Of a DNA stretch of 64,000 bases, positions 42,174-53,943 are shown one piece after another. Source of the DNA: Loxodes magnus (taxonomy: Eukaryota; Ciliophora; Karyorelictea; Loxodida; Loxodidae). The notes under the pieces were generated by a model that worked only from the letters and a program-made list of their open reading frames with translations, did not search any database and had not been told where the DNA came from. Both the position numbers and the translations under genes were made by a program. Each line of letters opens with the position of its first letter. Position 1 is the stretch's first letter. The stretch spans positions 1,674,001 to 1,738,000 of the forward strand of contig CAMPDV010000013.1 of NCBI GenBank assembly GCA_946699065.1. The letters run 5' to 3'.

Positions 42174-43090
42174 ATGGAAGGATTCAAAAGAGGTTTTTAC
42201 ACCACCTCCAAAAAGTTGGAGAGGAAATCTGAATCCAATCTTGGATAGTCTTCTTACCATTAAAACTAACCTTTTTCTTAATTCTAACAACCTGAAGAGG
42301 AAAAGAAACAAGCTCAGAAGACAACACATGAGATAACTCCAACCTCAGAAGAGAAGCCCAGAAAGCAGATGAAGTCTGCTCTGCATCAGGAGGTCTCAAA
42401 GTTCAATCCTTCTGGCCAGATGAGCATGGAACAGCTCATCAAAGTGGTATTAAACCTCCAGGAAGAGGTTAGGAAACTGAGAAAGGACAATGAGAAACTG
42501 ATGGAAAAACTCAACCTAGCGGAAGGAATAGAATCCAGACTTATATCCTAAGAAAGAGAACTAAGCGCTTTCTGAAACATATCTTAAGACCAGAGTAGCT
42601 AATCCTAAAATTAGCTTCAGGAACAATCTGATCTGAGTATTAGACTGGAAATACTAGAAAAGAATTAGGTGAACAAAGGGGAGATCCAATGATGATTGAA
42701 GAGACCAATAGGAAGTCTAAGGTTAAACTCCAAAAAGTAGTGAAGAAATGTTACTACTGCAATTCGACAGAACACTTATGAAGATGCTGCAAGAAATTCC
42801 AAAATTTCAAGATGTAGTACTGGAATAAATAAAGAACCATACAAGCACAGTAGAGGAAGAAAAAACAAATGTAGTAGAGATAAATAAGAGAAAGATTATA
42901 CTTAAATGAATAAGGATACATTTACAAGATTAAATTTAATTAGAAATAAGGCTAGATCCGTAAATGACAAGAGTAACGGGAGGAGAGAGGAGTAGAGACA
43001 TCTAAAACTTTATTTTTAACACCGGAGCAATCTGGTGTCCAGCATGAAAAGGTGAAAATCCTCGAAAATTGTTAAACTTAATTTATCCTA
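42174..43090 (+). mobile_element. Stand-alone gag-like (ORF1-like) retroelement B
   Basis: ATG 42174 begins MEGFKRGFYTTSKK, like elements A and F. The frame then runs through KPRKQMKSALHQEVSKFNPS, a coiled coil EEVRKLRKDNEKLMEKL, SAF(TGA)NISQDQSSQSQN and LEILEKNQVNKG. One frame shift near a GGGG run (about 42,682) leads to the zinc knuckle CYYCNSTEHL(TGA)RCC (TGC/TGT from 42749). It is G+C-richer than its surroundings. It ends with a hairpin that has a GCAA loop (43019-43038) and GGTGAAAATCC (43051-43061), comparable to the GGTTGAAAATCC of elements D and E. TGA at 42779 aligns with TGG in element A, and TGG at 42821 aligns with TGA in A. No RT is present. Confidence 0.65.
43019..43038 (+). 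other. 3' hairpin of element B
   Basis: ACACCGGA against TCTGGTGT (one G-T pair) around GCAA, a GNRA-type loop, located in the last 75 bp of the element. Confidence 0.6.
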
Positions 43091-43149
43091 TTATTAATAG
43101 TTTTAATTAAAAATTTAATATAATTGTATATTATATTCAACTCTGGTAT

Positions 43150-45020
43150 TTTTTAATATTTTAAGATTTAGAGTTAATTTGTTATAAATGAAATCTTATT
43201 CTTATTTAGATTAGTTATATAAAATTAGGATTTAAGAAAAGATGAAGAAATAAATAGAGGAAGCTTTGGTATTGTCTAGTAAGGAAAATTAAAATAAAAT
43301 ATCGATGTTTTTATAAAAGAGTTGTTCGTTAAAGTTGGATCGCATAATGAAATTTTACTGGAGTTTCAAATTTTAAAGAATTACGTCATTCAAATTTCAT
43401 AGTTCTTTATGGATACTGTTCTTCTGCATAAAGTTTGATTATGGGATTAATACTACAATCTCTTTACGATATTTTAGAAAGCGAGATGAAATTCCAGGAA
43501 AACTAAGATATTAAATAAGTTAAAAAATAGTTTCAGGATTATAATATATCCATTAATAAAATATTATTCACAGAAACCTAAAGAGTTTAAATATATTATT
43601 GGATAGTTAATGCAATGCAAAAATAACTGATTTTGGATTAGCGAAAGTTAAAACAGATCATAGTCTTTAAATACATTTTCTTAAAAGGAAACAATACGTT
43701 GGATGGTTCCTGAGTTATTAAATTTTAATCCTAAATATAGCAAATAATCAGATATATATCCATTAAACATGGTATATTGGGAAATAGCAACTAGATAAAT
43801 TCCTTATGAAGGTATAGAAGATACAGTTATAATGATAGAAGTTCAAAATTAAAAAAGAGAAGAAATTCCTAAAGATAATTCTTAATAATTTACACAGTTA
43901 ATAAGAGGGTGTTGATATTAAGAACCAAAAAATAAGTTAGAACTAAAAGTAATAAAATAGTAATTGATAAGATATAGATGGATAAAGTTAGATAGTATAT
44001 TTATAACCAAATATAAAAATAAAAAATGAGAATAATGTAATGCTTAAAAAAATGTTAAAAATGAAGAGTTTAAAAGAGATATTCTATAATAGGAGGCAAT
44101 TTAATTAGAGTAGGTATTAAATTTAGTAAATTTCCTAGATCAAATACAAAATTTATAATTTCGACAATTTAAAAGATTAAGCACTATAAGAATTTTTGAA
44201 TTAACTGAAAGAATAAGAAATTACTGTTTAATAAATCATCTAAATTCCTTTAAATAAATCAGGTTTGATAATTAAAAAAAATCTTATGAACTAAATGGAT
44301 TCAAGGATAAGTCATAGAGTAAAAACTATTATAGGTAATTGAATTTTCGAAATAGGATAATGAAAGAGAGAAAGCGGTAGCGAATGCGATTACTTTGTTG
44401 AATTATATGGGATATAACTTTTATAAAAGAATATGAGAGGAATATAAATAAGCATTGCTGATTTGAGAGATTCATATTTTGAATCCTTAGATCTATCTTA
44501 TGCAAACCTATCAGAAGTTAAAGCTCAAAATTAAAAATTTCATAAAATGCAATTTGAATAATTCAAATATTGATAAATTTAAAAAATTTCTTACAGTATT
44601 TTGACTTGGCATACGGATTCTGTTTTATCTGTAGCGATATCAAGTGACCAGAAATGAATTGTTTCAGGGAGTTAAGATTATATAATAAAGATATGTGACT
44701 TTACGAAAGTTTTTGTTATCTTTTTTACTAAAAGCTGATAAAGGATTAATGGAATAAAGCAGATTTTATTGATATGGATAATCATAACTAAAATTAAATT
44801 TCCAACATTAATGCTAATATTTAAAATGAAAAATGAAGAAGAGTTAATGAGTCTAACTAAAATCAAATAATTTAACATAATAAGAAAACTGCGATTCAAT
44901 TATTTGGTGCTTCTATTTATCTAATCCCTAAATTTAAAAGTTAATAATATCAAAGTATCTAAAGCATCTAAAGTATGAAATAAGAAATTTATAAGCAGAT
45001 ATGTTACAATTAATTAAGAC
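43150..45020 (+). pseudogene. Broken TKL-type kinase with pentapeptide and WD40 segments
   Basis: Kinase parts lie in order but in three frames: glycine loop EEINRGSFGIVQQGKL, LRHSNFIVLYGYCSS, catalytic loop IHRNLKSLNILLD, DFG loop ITDFGLAKVKTD, then TIRWMVPELL, YWEIATRQIPYEG and LIRGC(TGA)YQEP. The catalytic HRD Asp is Asn, and an extra A shifts the frame before TIRWM. Downstream, ANAITLLNYMGYNFYK leads to pentapeptide-like ADLRDSYFESLDLSYANL, then a single WD40-like repeat (HTDSVLSVAISSDQK(TGA)IVSGS) whose final Trp is Cys. In ciliates and amoebae such fusions are common signalling proteins, but frameshifts plus loss of the catalytic Asp make this copy a pseudogene. TGA also stands at the conserved CW of subdomain XI. 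Confidence 0.7.
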
Positions 45021-45189
45021 TTAGAATAAGATACTGTTAAATTGTAAAAAGTAATATTGAAGGAGATTTAAAATTACTTAAAAAATTAACAACCTAAGAT
45101 CATATATAAAATATTTCCATTAACGTCCTAAGCGAGAAAAATAATTTAATTCATATCTGCCAATCATTAAGGCCAAAAAGAATTTACAT

Positions 45190-45870
45190 TCATAGAAAGC
45201 AAATGAAGTCCGCTTTGCCTTTTTAGATCACAGAGTTCAATACTTCTGGTCATTGAATATGGAATAGATTATCAAAGAAGTACTAAACCTTATGGAAGAG
45301 GCCAGGAAGCTCAGAAAGAAGAATGAGAAGTTGACGGAAAGTATTCAGAACGGAATCCAAATCAATTTAGATCTCAGAATGGCCAATTAAGAGAGGAAGA
45401 TCGACGTTCTTTGGAATTACTAACGAAAGCAATTCAATTAGACGAACTCACAAGTAGAGAGGATACAAGTCCAGAATTCTTAGATTGAAAATATTTTACA
45501 AAGTTAGAAGAGAAAGATATAACTAGAACAGAACAAAAAAATGGAGAAGGAAAAAACTCCTCAAGAAATAAAGAAAGAATAAAACAGATTAAGATTTAGA
45601 AACTATGCTATTATTGTAAAAGAAAAAATCATCTGTGGATGAACTGGACAGAATTTTTAAAAGTTAAGGAAAAACATGATAGAAACAAATTTAATAACAA
45701 ATAACGAGAAGGAGAAATTAGATCTGATGCATAGAGAATGGAGCGGTTTACAGATTGAAAATGGATTAGGAGCCTTAAGAACTAGAAGATAAAAGATGTT
45801 ATTCAATTAAGACAAGAGCCTCAAGTGCTAGAGCTTGTAAAAAACTAGGTTAAAACTTCAAAGCATTTTT
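45190..45870 (+). mobile_element. 5'-truncated gag-like retroelement C
   Basis: Begins inside the ORF: 45,200 onward (MKSALPF) aligns with 42,369 onward of element B. It continues with LMEEARKLRKKNEKLTES and a knuckle CYYCKRKNHLWMNW (from 45606), whose last Cys is Trp. The frame changes at least twice. 5' truncation is typical of target-primed reverse transcription. No RT is attached. The 3' part is hard to delimit. Confidence 0.55.
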
Positions 45871-47249
45871 GAGCGGAGATATGTCGTACTTTGAGCATTT
45901 TAATAATAATAATATAATTAATAAAAACAATATAACTTATGACCAATAAATTAAGAATTATTTCTGAGAATAAATAAAATGAAAATATGCTCAATGAAAA
46001 AATTATTTTTGAAATTAATATATTGCTTATCTCTTAAAGATTTATAAATTAATATCCAATATCTGATGAGATTTAGCATTTTTTTTTGTAAATGCTGCTA
46101 AGCAGCGAATCAAGCCTTGCATAAATTTACTTATTACTATAACATTTAATTAATTTACTTTCGTAATTAAATCTACAAGTTATTAATTTTGAGTTATTTT
46201 AAGCCTATTTTCATTAATCATACTACTTTTTTTACTAAAGAAAATTATATAGTGATAAACTCTAGTAGAAAAATATAAAATTCAAAACGAGAAAGTAAGT
46301 AAAAAATAAGATAAAATAATTAGCAAAAAGTTTTTATATAGTTCTAAAAAATTTGCATTTTTATAATTAAAATAATAAGATTTTATGAGAATAAAAGAAT
46401 AAAAAATTTAAAATAGTAAAATTAAAAAAATTAAAAAGTTTTCATTGCTTAGTGTTTTGCTTTATAAGAGATTTGAAGAACAGACAAATCTTTTAAAAAA
46501 TTCGGAAAAAAAATTTGAATTGAGAACTAGAGTGAAAAATAATTTTAGAATAAAAAAATAAAAAAAGTAAGGGAAGAAATGAATTATTAAAAAAATAGTA
46601 AAATAAATATTTATAATTTCTAATTTCAATAATAAAAATATTAAATTTCTAATTTAAAGATGAAAGGTAAAAAAGTTAGAAAAAGAGAAGATAAATTCAA
46701 AAAAATATATTTGTTTTTCTCCATACTTTATATTATACAAAACTTTCCAACGAACAGAAATTTATATTTTGATTAAAAATAAAGGGTAAAAAATGAATAT
46801 ATAATTAAAAGGCTAAGACTGACAGACTTGTTTAATCTTATTTATAATTGATAACGTTTTGACAATCATTAAACACAATAGTTTTTATTATAGAGATGGA
46901 TTTTAAAAATTTATCACAAATTTTTTAATATTCATTTCACCTTTCACAATCTTATTTGGACATTTTGAATTTTTTACCACTATTAGTGTTAAATGTAATA
47001 GCTATTATTTGGACATTTTATATACAAATAAAATCAAGATTTAAAAAATTTTGATATTTAACTCAAAGTGTTTCGTTCTCACTACTTTCTTCACATTTCT
47101 AAATTGGATAAATAAAATATTAAGCGTCGTAATTATAAACATAATAAGTTTTATTAAGTCATCCTTACTAAAATAATAAAATCATGCATAAAAAATAGCT
47201 ATATTATATGAAGAGTTTATCATTTTCATTATAATTAATTAATTTAAAT
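45871..47249. other. A+T-rich intergenic DNA
   Basis: Over 80% A+T by eye with long A runs. No gene or clear repeat seen. Confidence 0.4.
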
Positions 47250-48099
47250 TAAGCTATCACATATAACATTTGTATTTAAGACATCTATTACTATTTTTAC
47301 TATGAACTAAATGTAAATTAAGAGTTCGCTTTCCCTGGATTTTCAACCAAGTACATGCTGCATAATTTTTTAACGTGATCGTATACCACGACCTTTTTTT
47401 ATGTGGGTGCTTACCACTATGAATATTTAAACGAGCGTATTGGAATCTTTTATTTGTATACACCTTGTTTTGTTATTCAAAATTTGTTCATTTGCTTCAT
47501 GTTCTTTCTTGTAATTATTAATTCAATGTTTTTCAACTTCAGCAGCGATTTATTAAGTATTAACTTGATTAAAAATATAAACACTTTTTATTTTCAAATT
47601 AAGATGTTTTTTTGTCGTATTTTTTTCTCAAGCTTTTTTATTTTTTTAATAAATTTTATTCTTCAAGTTCTATTATTTTTTACGAGTTGAATTGGATTTA
47701 TTTCTATTTCCATGTTTTGAGTTTATTTTGGAATTTTGTTGAGTTTATATTCATAGCTGTTCTTCTGTCAGCAAGTTATTTCGAATTAGTTATTTTCTAA
47801 GTAAGAATATCCATTGTATTAATCTTCAATGTTATTCATAAGCTCACGTATTTTCTCACTTTGATTGAAAATGGTTCCACATAACGTGAGACTAAAGAAT
47901 ATATTTTATCAAGCTGGTATTAGAAATCTAAAGGAACTTCCTATTTTGATTCTTTATTATCGATCGGTCCAACCATGACTTTGCCACGTAAAGATGAGTT
48001 AGATCTTTCTCGCTAGTTTTCTATTTTGCGAATTTCTTTAGTCGCTTATCTCCTAGTTTTTTTAGCATAGTTTCTAGAGAGATAAATTTCCTGTTCCAT
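47250..48099 (-). mobile_element. Gag-like retroelement E, decayed, minus strand
   Basis: ATG 48099-48097 begins MEQEIYLSRNYAKKTRRQ and aligns with element D (MEQSIRLSKNQIKNAKRK). NSSLRGKVMVGPIDNK corresponds to SSSSEGKVIIGTIETN in D, and EKIRELMNNIEDQ to EKIRELMNTIEDQ, though in shifted frames. The knuckle is degenerate: CLYFQSSQYLINRC, with the second Cys and the His lost. F(TGA)ITKQGVYKQKI matches L(TGA)ITETGIYKKKI in D. The 3' end holds three hairpins (minus-strand order 47417-47403, 47390-47374, 47350-47334) matching those of D with base-pair-preserving changes. Confidence 0.6.
47334..47417 (-). other. 3' triple-hairpin cassette of element E
   Basis: Minus strand: GTGG/CCAC hairpin, A-rich spacer, CGTGG/TCACG hairpin with loop TATACGA, spacer, then CTTGG-TTGAAAAT-CCAGG. 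It is the counterpart of 59,773-59,854. Where the stems differ, pairing is kept by G-T. Confidence 0.6.
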
Positions 48100-48119
48100 T
48101 TTACTATTCTTTTATTTAA

Positions 48120-49950
48120 TAAATTTTTTATCTTGAATCTATAACTTCATTTAATTTTAATTTAAATAATAAGAATGAAAAGCAAATACTAAAGCGAAAA
48201 AAATGAAAGCTTAATTAATTATTTTAAATTAATTTTATGAAAGTAGTTTAAGTAAATAATATATATAATATTGATAATAATTAATAATTAATAATTAATA
48301 ATTTATTCACCTTTTAAAACTGATTAGAAATTAAAGATAATTAAATAATAAATTTAAAACAAATAATTCAAGTATCATTGTTTTTAATTAAAAAAGAATT
48401 AAGGTAAATGATTCAGAAATTATCATAAATAAAAAAATAATCATAAGTAAAAAAAAGTTAAAATTATAAAATGTTTTTTGATTAAATAGAATATTTAAAA
48501 TAAAATCGCAAAATAATTTCAAAAAAAAATTTTGAGAGAAGCTGTTAATTTTCAAACTGAATTATATCTAAATTATGACTTACAAAAATCTATTTTAAAG
48601 AAAAAAGGATTTTTAATGAATGGTTAGCTCTTTTACATAGACATACGACTTAAAAGCAATTTTAATAACAATATTTTAATTTATTTTAATTTAATTGATA
48701 AGGATTAAATATTTATAAAAAAATAAAATAATAATAGCAAATTTTTTTTAATAAAACATAATTTCTTAACATAATGAAATATTTTGATATTTTTTATGAA
48801 CAGTCTAGAAATAAAAAAGGAGAGTAAACGCATTTTTTATTATTTAATATAAATTATGTTAGAAAAATATTAATTAAGTTTTAAATATAAAGTAACTTTT
48901 TCCATTAATTATATATATCACATTTTTTTATAGTCAAATAGGAGACTTATTATCTAAATAACAAATCTAAATTTTTTATTTGATTTTCTAATTTTTTTAT
49001 GTTTTTTCATTCAATATTTAATTTTTCTATTTTTTAGTTACAATTTTATATTTATAAAATTTTTCTCTTAAAGATTTTACGAAAAAAATAAACTTGCCTT
49101 ATTATTTAAAAAACCTAAAAGTTTTTTATAGTTTATTTCGCTATTTTCCTGATTTTTTCTTTTTTATAATTAATATTAAACTTAAAATGATCGATTATAA
49201 AGAAATTTTACGAAGCACATGTTATAGATTAAATTTAAATAAATTTTTTTGTTCTATCTTAATATTTTGAAATAATTTTTTCTTGTACTTATATTTCTTC
49301 AAGTTAAATATTTATTTTATTAAACTAAAGTAATTTTTTAGAATATATTAAATATTTTCTTTTTTATTCGTTTTAAACCTAAAACGTTTTAAAAAATTTT
49401 AAAACTGTTAAACGTTAAGTAAAAACCCAATTTTTTTATTTTGTATTATATTAAAAATATAAATATATTGAGAAAATAAAAAAAATAAACTATAACAAAA
49501 TACAATTTGGTTTTTTTTTCGCAATAATTTATAAGAAAAAATGTACTTTAAAAAAGTTAAATCGTAAGTAAGAATCAAGCCAAAAAAATTTAAAAAAAAC
49601 GTATTTAAAACAACAAATAAAATGAAACATCAAAAAAAATTTCTTTAGAAAATATAAAACATGTAAATTATAAATATATCTTCAAATAAAAATGTCTAAA
49701 TAAAAATTAAAAAAATGTCTAATTAAAAAAAACGAACAAAAAATGCCAAAGAATAAATAATAAACAAAAAAGATTTCATAATGAAAAACATAAAAAATTA
49801 AAAGTAAAAAAATTGAAAAAAAATGAATAAAAAATGTAAAAATAAAGCCAAAAAGATTAAAAAAATTAATTAAAAAGCATCAAAAGAAGAAAACTATGTT
49901 AAAAAATTAAAAAAAATAAAATTAAATAATAAATGAATCTAGAAATTTAA
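48120..49950. other. Extremely A+T-rich DNA with simple repeats
   Basis: Nearly all A and T, with long homopolymer-like runs and a short ATTAATA microsatellite near 48,275-48,305. It shows no coding signal. It could be a matrix- or centromere-like low-complexity tract, but nothing proves a role. Confidence 0.5.
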
Positions 49951-49959
49951 AAAGAATTT

Positions 49960-51130
49960 TTGAAGATTATATTTTGAAGCATAAGCTTAAGAGAGATGTG
50001 TGAAGAAAATCAGTGATAAATTTCTTATAAAAAAAACTAGATTCATTCATTGACACACAGGAATTAAGATTGCTCAAAATTATAATTTTAAGAGTAAGCA
50101 TAGAAAGAAATCTCGAGAAGATAAAATACCTAGAATAACTAAATAAAAAATGAAATCATGCATTGACAGACAGAATTTCAGATAACTTGAAGAATAGAAG
50201 TTTAAAAATAAGCTTAAGAGAGAATCTGGGATAGATTAGATAATGAGAATACTAAGAAAATTTGACTAAAAAATGGCAGACAGAAAGTAAACAACTTAAA
50301 AATATGATTTTTAATAATATCGTAAAGAGAGCAGTCTGAGGTAGATTAGATAATGAGACTAACTAAGAAAATTTGACTGAAAGAATTGACAGATATAAGT
50401 TAAAATACTTGAAGATTAGACTTTTAATAATAAGCTTGAGCAATAAGTCTGAGATAGATCAGATAAATATAATAACTAAATAAAAACTGGATTCATTCAT
50501 CGACAGGCAGAAATTAAAATAACAGAATAAAATTTAAAATTAAGCTATAAAGAACATTCTCTAGTAGATCAGAGAAACGCATAACTAATTTTTAACTAGA
50601 TTTTCATCGGCAGACCGAACTTTTAAGAACTTATTGATTAGATTAAATCAAATAAGTTTAAGAGAGAAGTTTGAGACAGATCAAGTAATTGGAATAACTA
50701 AGTAACAACTCGATTCCTTTATCGACAAATAGGAATTAAGAATACTTGAAGACTTGACTTTATTATTGTACTTTTGAAAGAGATCTCAAGAAGATCAGAT
50801 ACCTAGAATAATTAAGTACAACCGGACTCATTAATCGAAGACAAATCTTAATATTATTTGAATATTTAACATTAAATAATAATTTAAGAGAGAAACCTGA
50901 TATAGATAAAATAAATATAATAACTAAGTACCAATGAAATAATTCATCAAAGACAGAATCTAAAATACTTGACTATTTGAATTTTAAATAAGTTTAAGGG
51001 AAAAGTATGAGGTAGATCAGATAATTGGATTAACTAAGTAGTAATTGGATTCATTCATCGACAGATAGAATTTTTAAATATTTAATGGTTTGACTTTTTA
51101 TAATTAGATTAAGAGGAATCTGAAGTAAGA
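49960..51130 (+). repeat. Degenerate tandem array, about ten units of ~112 bp
   Basis: A GACAGACAG-like landmark recurs at 50052, 50165, 50275, 50388, 50502, 50609, 50724, 50837, 50949 and 51060, spaced 107-115 bp. Each unit also carries AAGAGAGAA, TCTGAGATAGATCAGATAA, AATAACTAAGTA and GGATTCATTCATC-like segments. Unit length is not a constant multiple of three, so it is unlikely to encode protein repeats. Units differ by many substitutions, so the array is old or under weak homogenisation. Confidence 0.75.
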
Positions 51131-51679
51131 ATGAGTTTTCTTACTTTCATAATATGAAATGTTCAACTTGGCTTATTGTAAGTTTTATTGATTTTTTTAA
51201 TTTTTAATTTTTTAATTTTCATTTTTTATTTAAGAGTTGATAAATTTTTTTTATAGCTTTTGATTTTTTAAGTTATTTAATCTCTTTTATTGTGATTTTC
51301 CCGTGTTTTTTAAAGTTTATTTTTTAATATTCTTTCTCAATCGTTTTGAGATTTTTAATTTAATTCGTTTTTTAATGTGCTTATTTTTTTATTCTTATAT
51401 CTTAATAATTTCTAATATTTCGTTATTTTTCTTTATTTTTTCCGCTTTTAAAACTTAAGAACTTGGCCATTTTCAGAGACTTCTATTTTATGATAAATAT
51501 TTCTTATTTTATAAAGTTTTTATTTCATTTTAGTTATCTCATATTTTTTAATATTTTTGTCTATTAAATTAAATATTTTTTCAGATTGGTAGTTTCTAAA
51601 ATATTTTCAAAGCTTTTCAATTTTTATATATTTAAGATTAAGATTAATAATTCTTTAAGCATGGAGTTTAGTGTTTGGA
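51131..51679. other. T-rich spacer
   Basis: No feature recognised between the tandem array and the next coding-like stretch. Confidence 0.4.
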
Positions 51680-53470
51680 GGTTCTCAGTATAAATCAATC
51701 TTGTTTCTCTATATTTAAAAATTAACAAGAAAAGTAAAATAGAGATCTAATGTTAAGATTGAGATTATTGAAGATACAAAATATTTCAAAAATGTTTGAT
51801 TTTTCTTATCTGATGTAAAAAGTAATTATTTCTATTTATTTGCTAAAAAAACTCTCTAAGATGATAATTAACTTAGATTAGAACCGACTAAAGTAATTTT
51901 AATTTATAAGTCCTGTTCAATTCTATTTGATAATCCTAGACATAAATTTTAATAAATAAATCCTTTATATTTGGTAATAAAATAATAAAATTATATTTCA
52001 AGATTTCCTGTAAAACTGCAAGCAATAATAAAAAATTGCTTATTTGGCAAACAAGTTTAATAATCTATAATGGACATTTAAATTCTTCTAAAAATTGTAT
52101 TTCAATATCAAGAAAATTTAATTCTTTAAATTAAGAAAGGAAGTAGTTAATAAGTAATTATATTATGTATCGAAAATTATAAGAGTAATAAATAAAATTT
52201 GAAAACTTCATTTTTGTAAATATGTAATTTATAATGAACAAGTCTAAATGCGTTATTAACATTTTTTTAAAGATTGAAATTAGAATAGAAGCTCTAGATT
52301 AAGCAGCTTAGTAATTTTAATAACATCATTTCTTCCAATTCCTGAATTATTGAAAAACTATAGTAAGAGCATATTAATTAGGTAATTGAATAGAAAATTT
52401 TATAACGACAAACTAGCACCTTGAATTTCATAGCTGCTCCTTAAACTTATTAAAAGTTATTTTTACTTTAAGAAAAAGCTTAATAGGATAATTTGATTAG
52501 AGAAAAATAAATTAGAAATACAAGAAAAATAAAGTTTAAATATTTCAGATAAATCTTGAAAGAACTCGAGCAAAATTAAAGGGATAAAATAAGATTAAAT
52601 ATGATTTAACTTTGTTAAAGCTAAGCTTTATTTAAAAATAAAAGAGAGCTAGATGATTTAGTTAAAAACTTATTCTCAAAGTAGAAAAATTTATTGAATA
52701 AAAAAGATTTTCTTTAAAATTATTATTTAATAAAAGAGTCTTTTCGTATTTCAAAATTTAACTTTTAGATCTTAATAAAAGATAGATTTTTACGAAATAG
52801 ATTTGAAATAAATTAAAAAATTTACAAATAAATAGTTTCTATCATTCATAGAAAAAATATTAGTAACTTCAAAACAAACAAATTTCTAAACTGATAAAAA
52901 ATTATTGTATAAACTTAAAATGAGGAACTAATAAGAAATTTTAGTCAAAAAACATTAAAATTCACAATTTTAGAAAAAACTGTAGCTAAAAATTAAAAAA
53001 GAAGTACAAAAGAAATGATAATCTGTAATAAGAAAATAAAATAGAACTTAATTAAGAGAGGAAACCATTTCAATAACTTCGAATATACAAATTTATTTTT
53101 AAAAGCGAGTCTTTATTATTTTCTTTCAAAAATAAAGTCAAAATGAATGATTTTCTTTTACAGAGATCAACATATGAAAAAAGGTTCTATTTTATAATTT
53201 TATCTTTAAGCAATTTCTTGATTCATGAGAGAGATCCTTTCAGTAATTTTGATAATCCGAAATTCTCAAATATAAATAGTGATGATATCTACATCTAACT
53301 TATTTGTGACAGAACGTTCATAAAAGAATTATATAAAAATTTTCATTTTTAGAATGGGCTTGTAAGATTACAAAATTTAGCTTTTGTATCAGATGAACCA
53401 GCAATAAATTTTATTTTAAATAAACCAAGCAAGTTTCAAGATTCTTTTATTTTTTTTATTTACTTTTTAT
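51680..53470 (+). CDS. possible hypothetical protein (weak)
   Basis: One plus-strand frame (codons starting at positions such as 51728) reads about 590 residues with TAA/TAG as Gln and only a handful of TGA. Examples are KYFKNVWFFLSDVKSNYF near the start, FSKQKNLLNKKDFLQNYY near 52,680 and NEELIRNFSQKTLKF near 52,920. The composition is Lys/Gln/Leu-rich and helical, as for coiled-coil ciliate proteins. No domain, start codon or clear end can be fixed, and an open frame has little weight under this code. Confidence 0.28.
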
Positions 53471-53943
53471 TTCGAGTCTTGAAATTTTAAACCATTAAAA
53501 TCAACAATTTGCATATTCACATTCTTATAAGTTTTTTCTATTAGATTTTTGCGAGTAACTAATTCTGTAAATATTTTAGATTCTTTATATTATGATTCTT
53601 AAAATGTTTAAAATAACGTTATGCTTTATATTATTACTTTCTAAACTTTATAGTTTTTAAAGCTTTTTAATATTATTTTGCAATTACAAGACTTAGAGTA
53701 TTTATCATATCAATATTTTTAAATAAAGATTTTTTTTTCTCTTTTTATGCAATAATATAAAGCTTAAAGTAAGTTATATAAATTATTTGCTTTGATAAGT
53801 AATAAAAGCATAATATATTATACTTAACTAATCTTTTAAGTGCTTTATATTCTTTTAAAATGATGAGTAAATGGAGAGAATTTAATGGAAAATTTTATTT
53901 TAAGACTTTTTTATAAGTAATAATTTTGATTTTATTTCTAGAG

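Noticed and set aside
47403-47800. Plus-strand frames of 95 and 62 codons near 47.4-47.8 kb
   Set aside because: Antisense to gag-like element E; Phe/Ile-rich as expected from the complement of Lys/Asn-rich coding.
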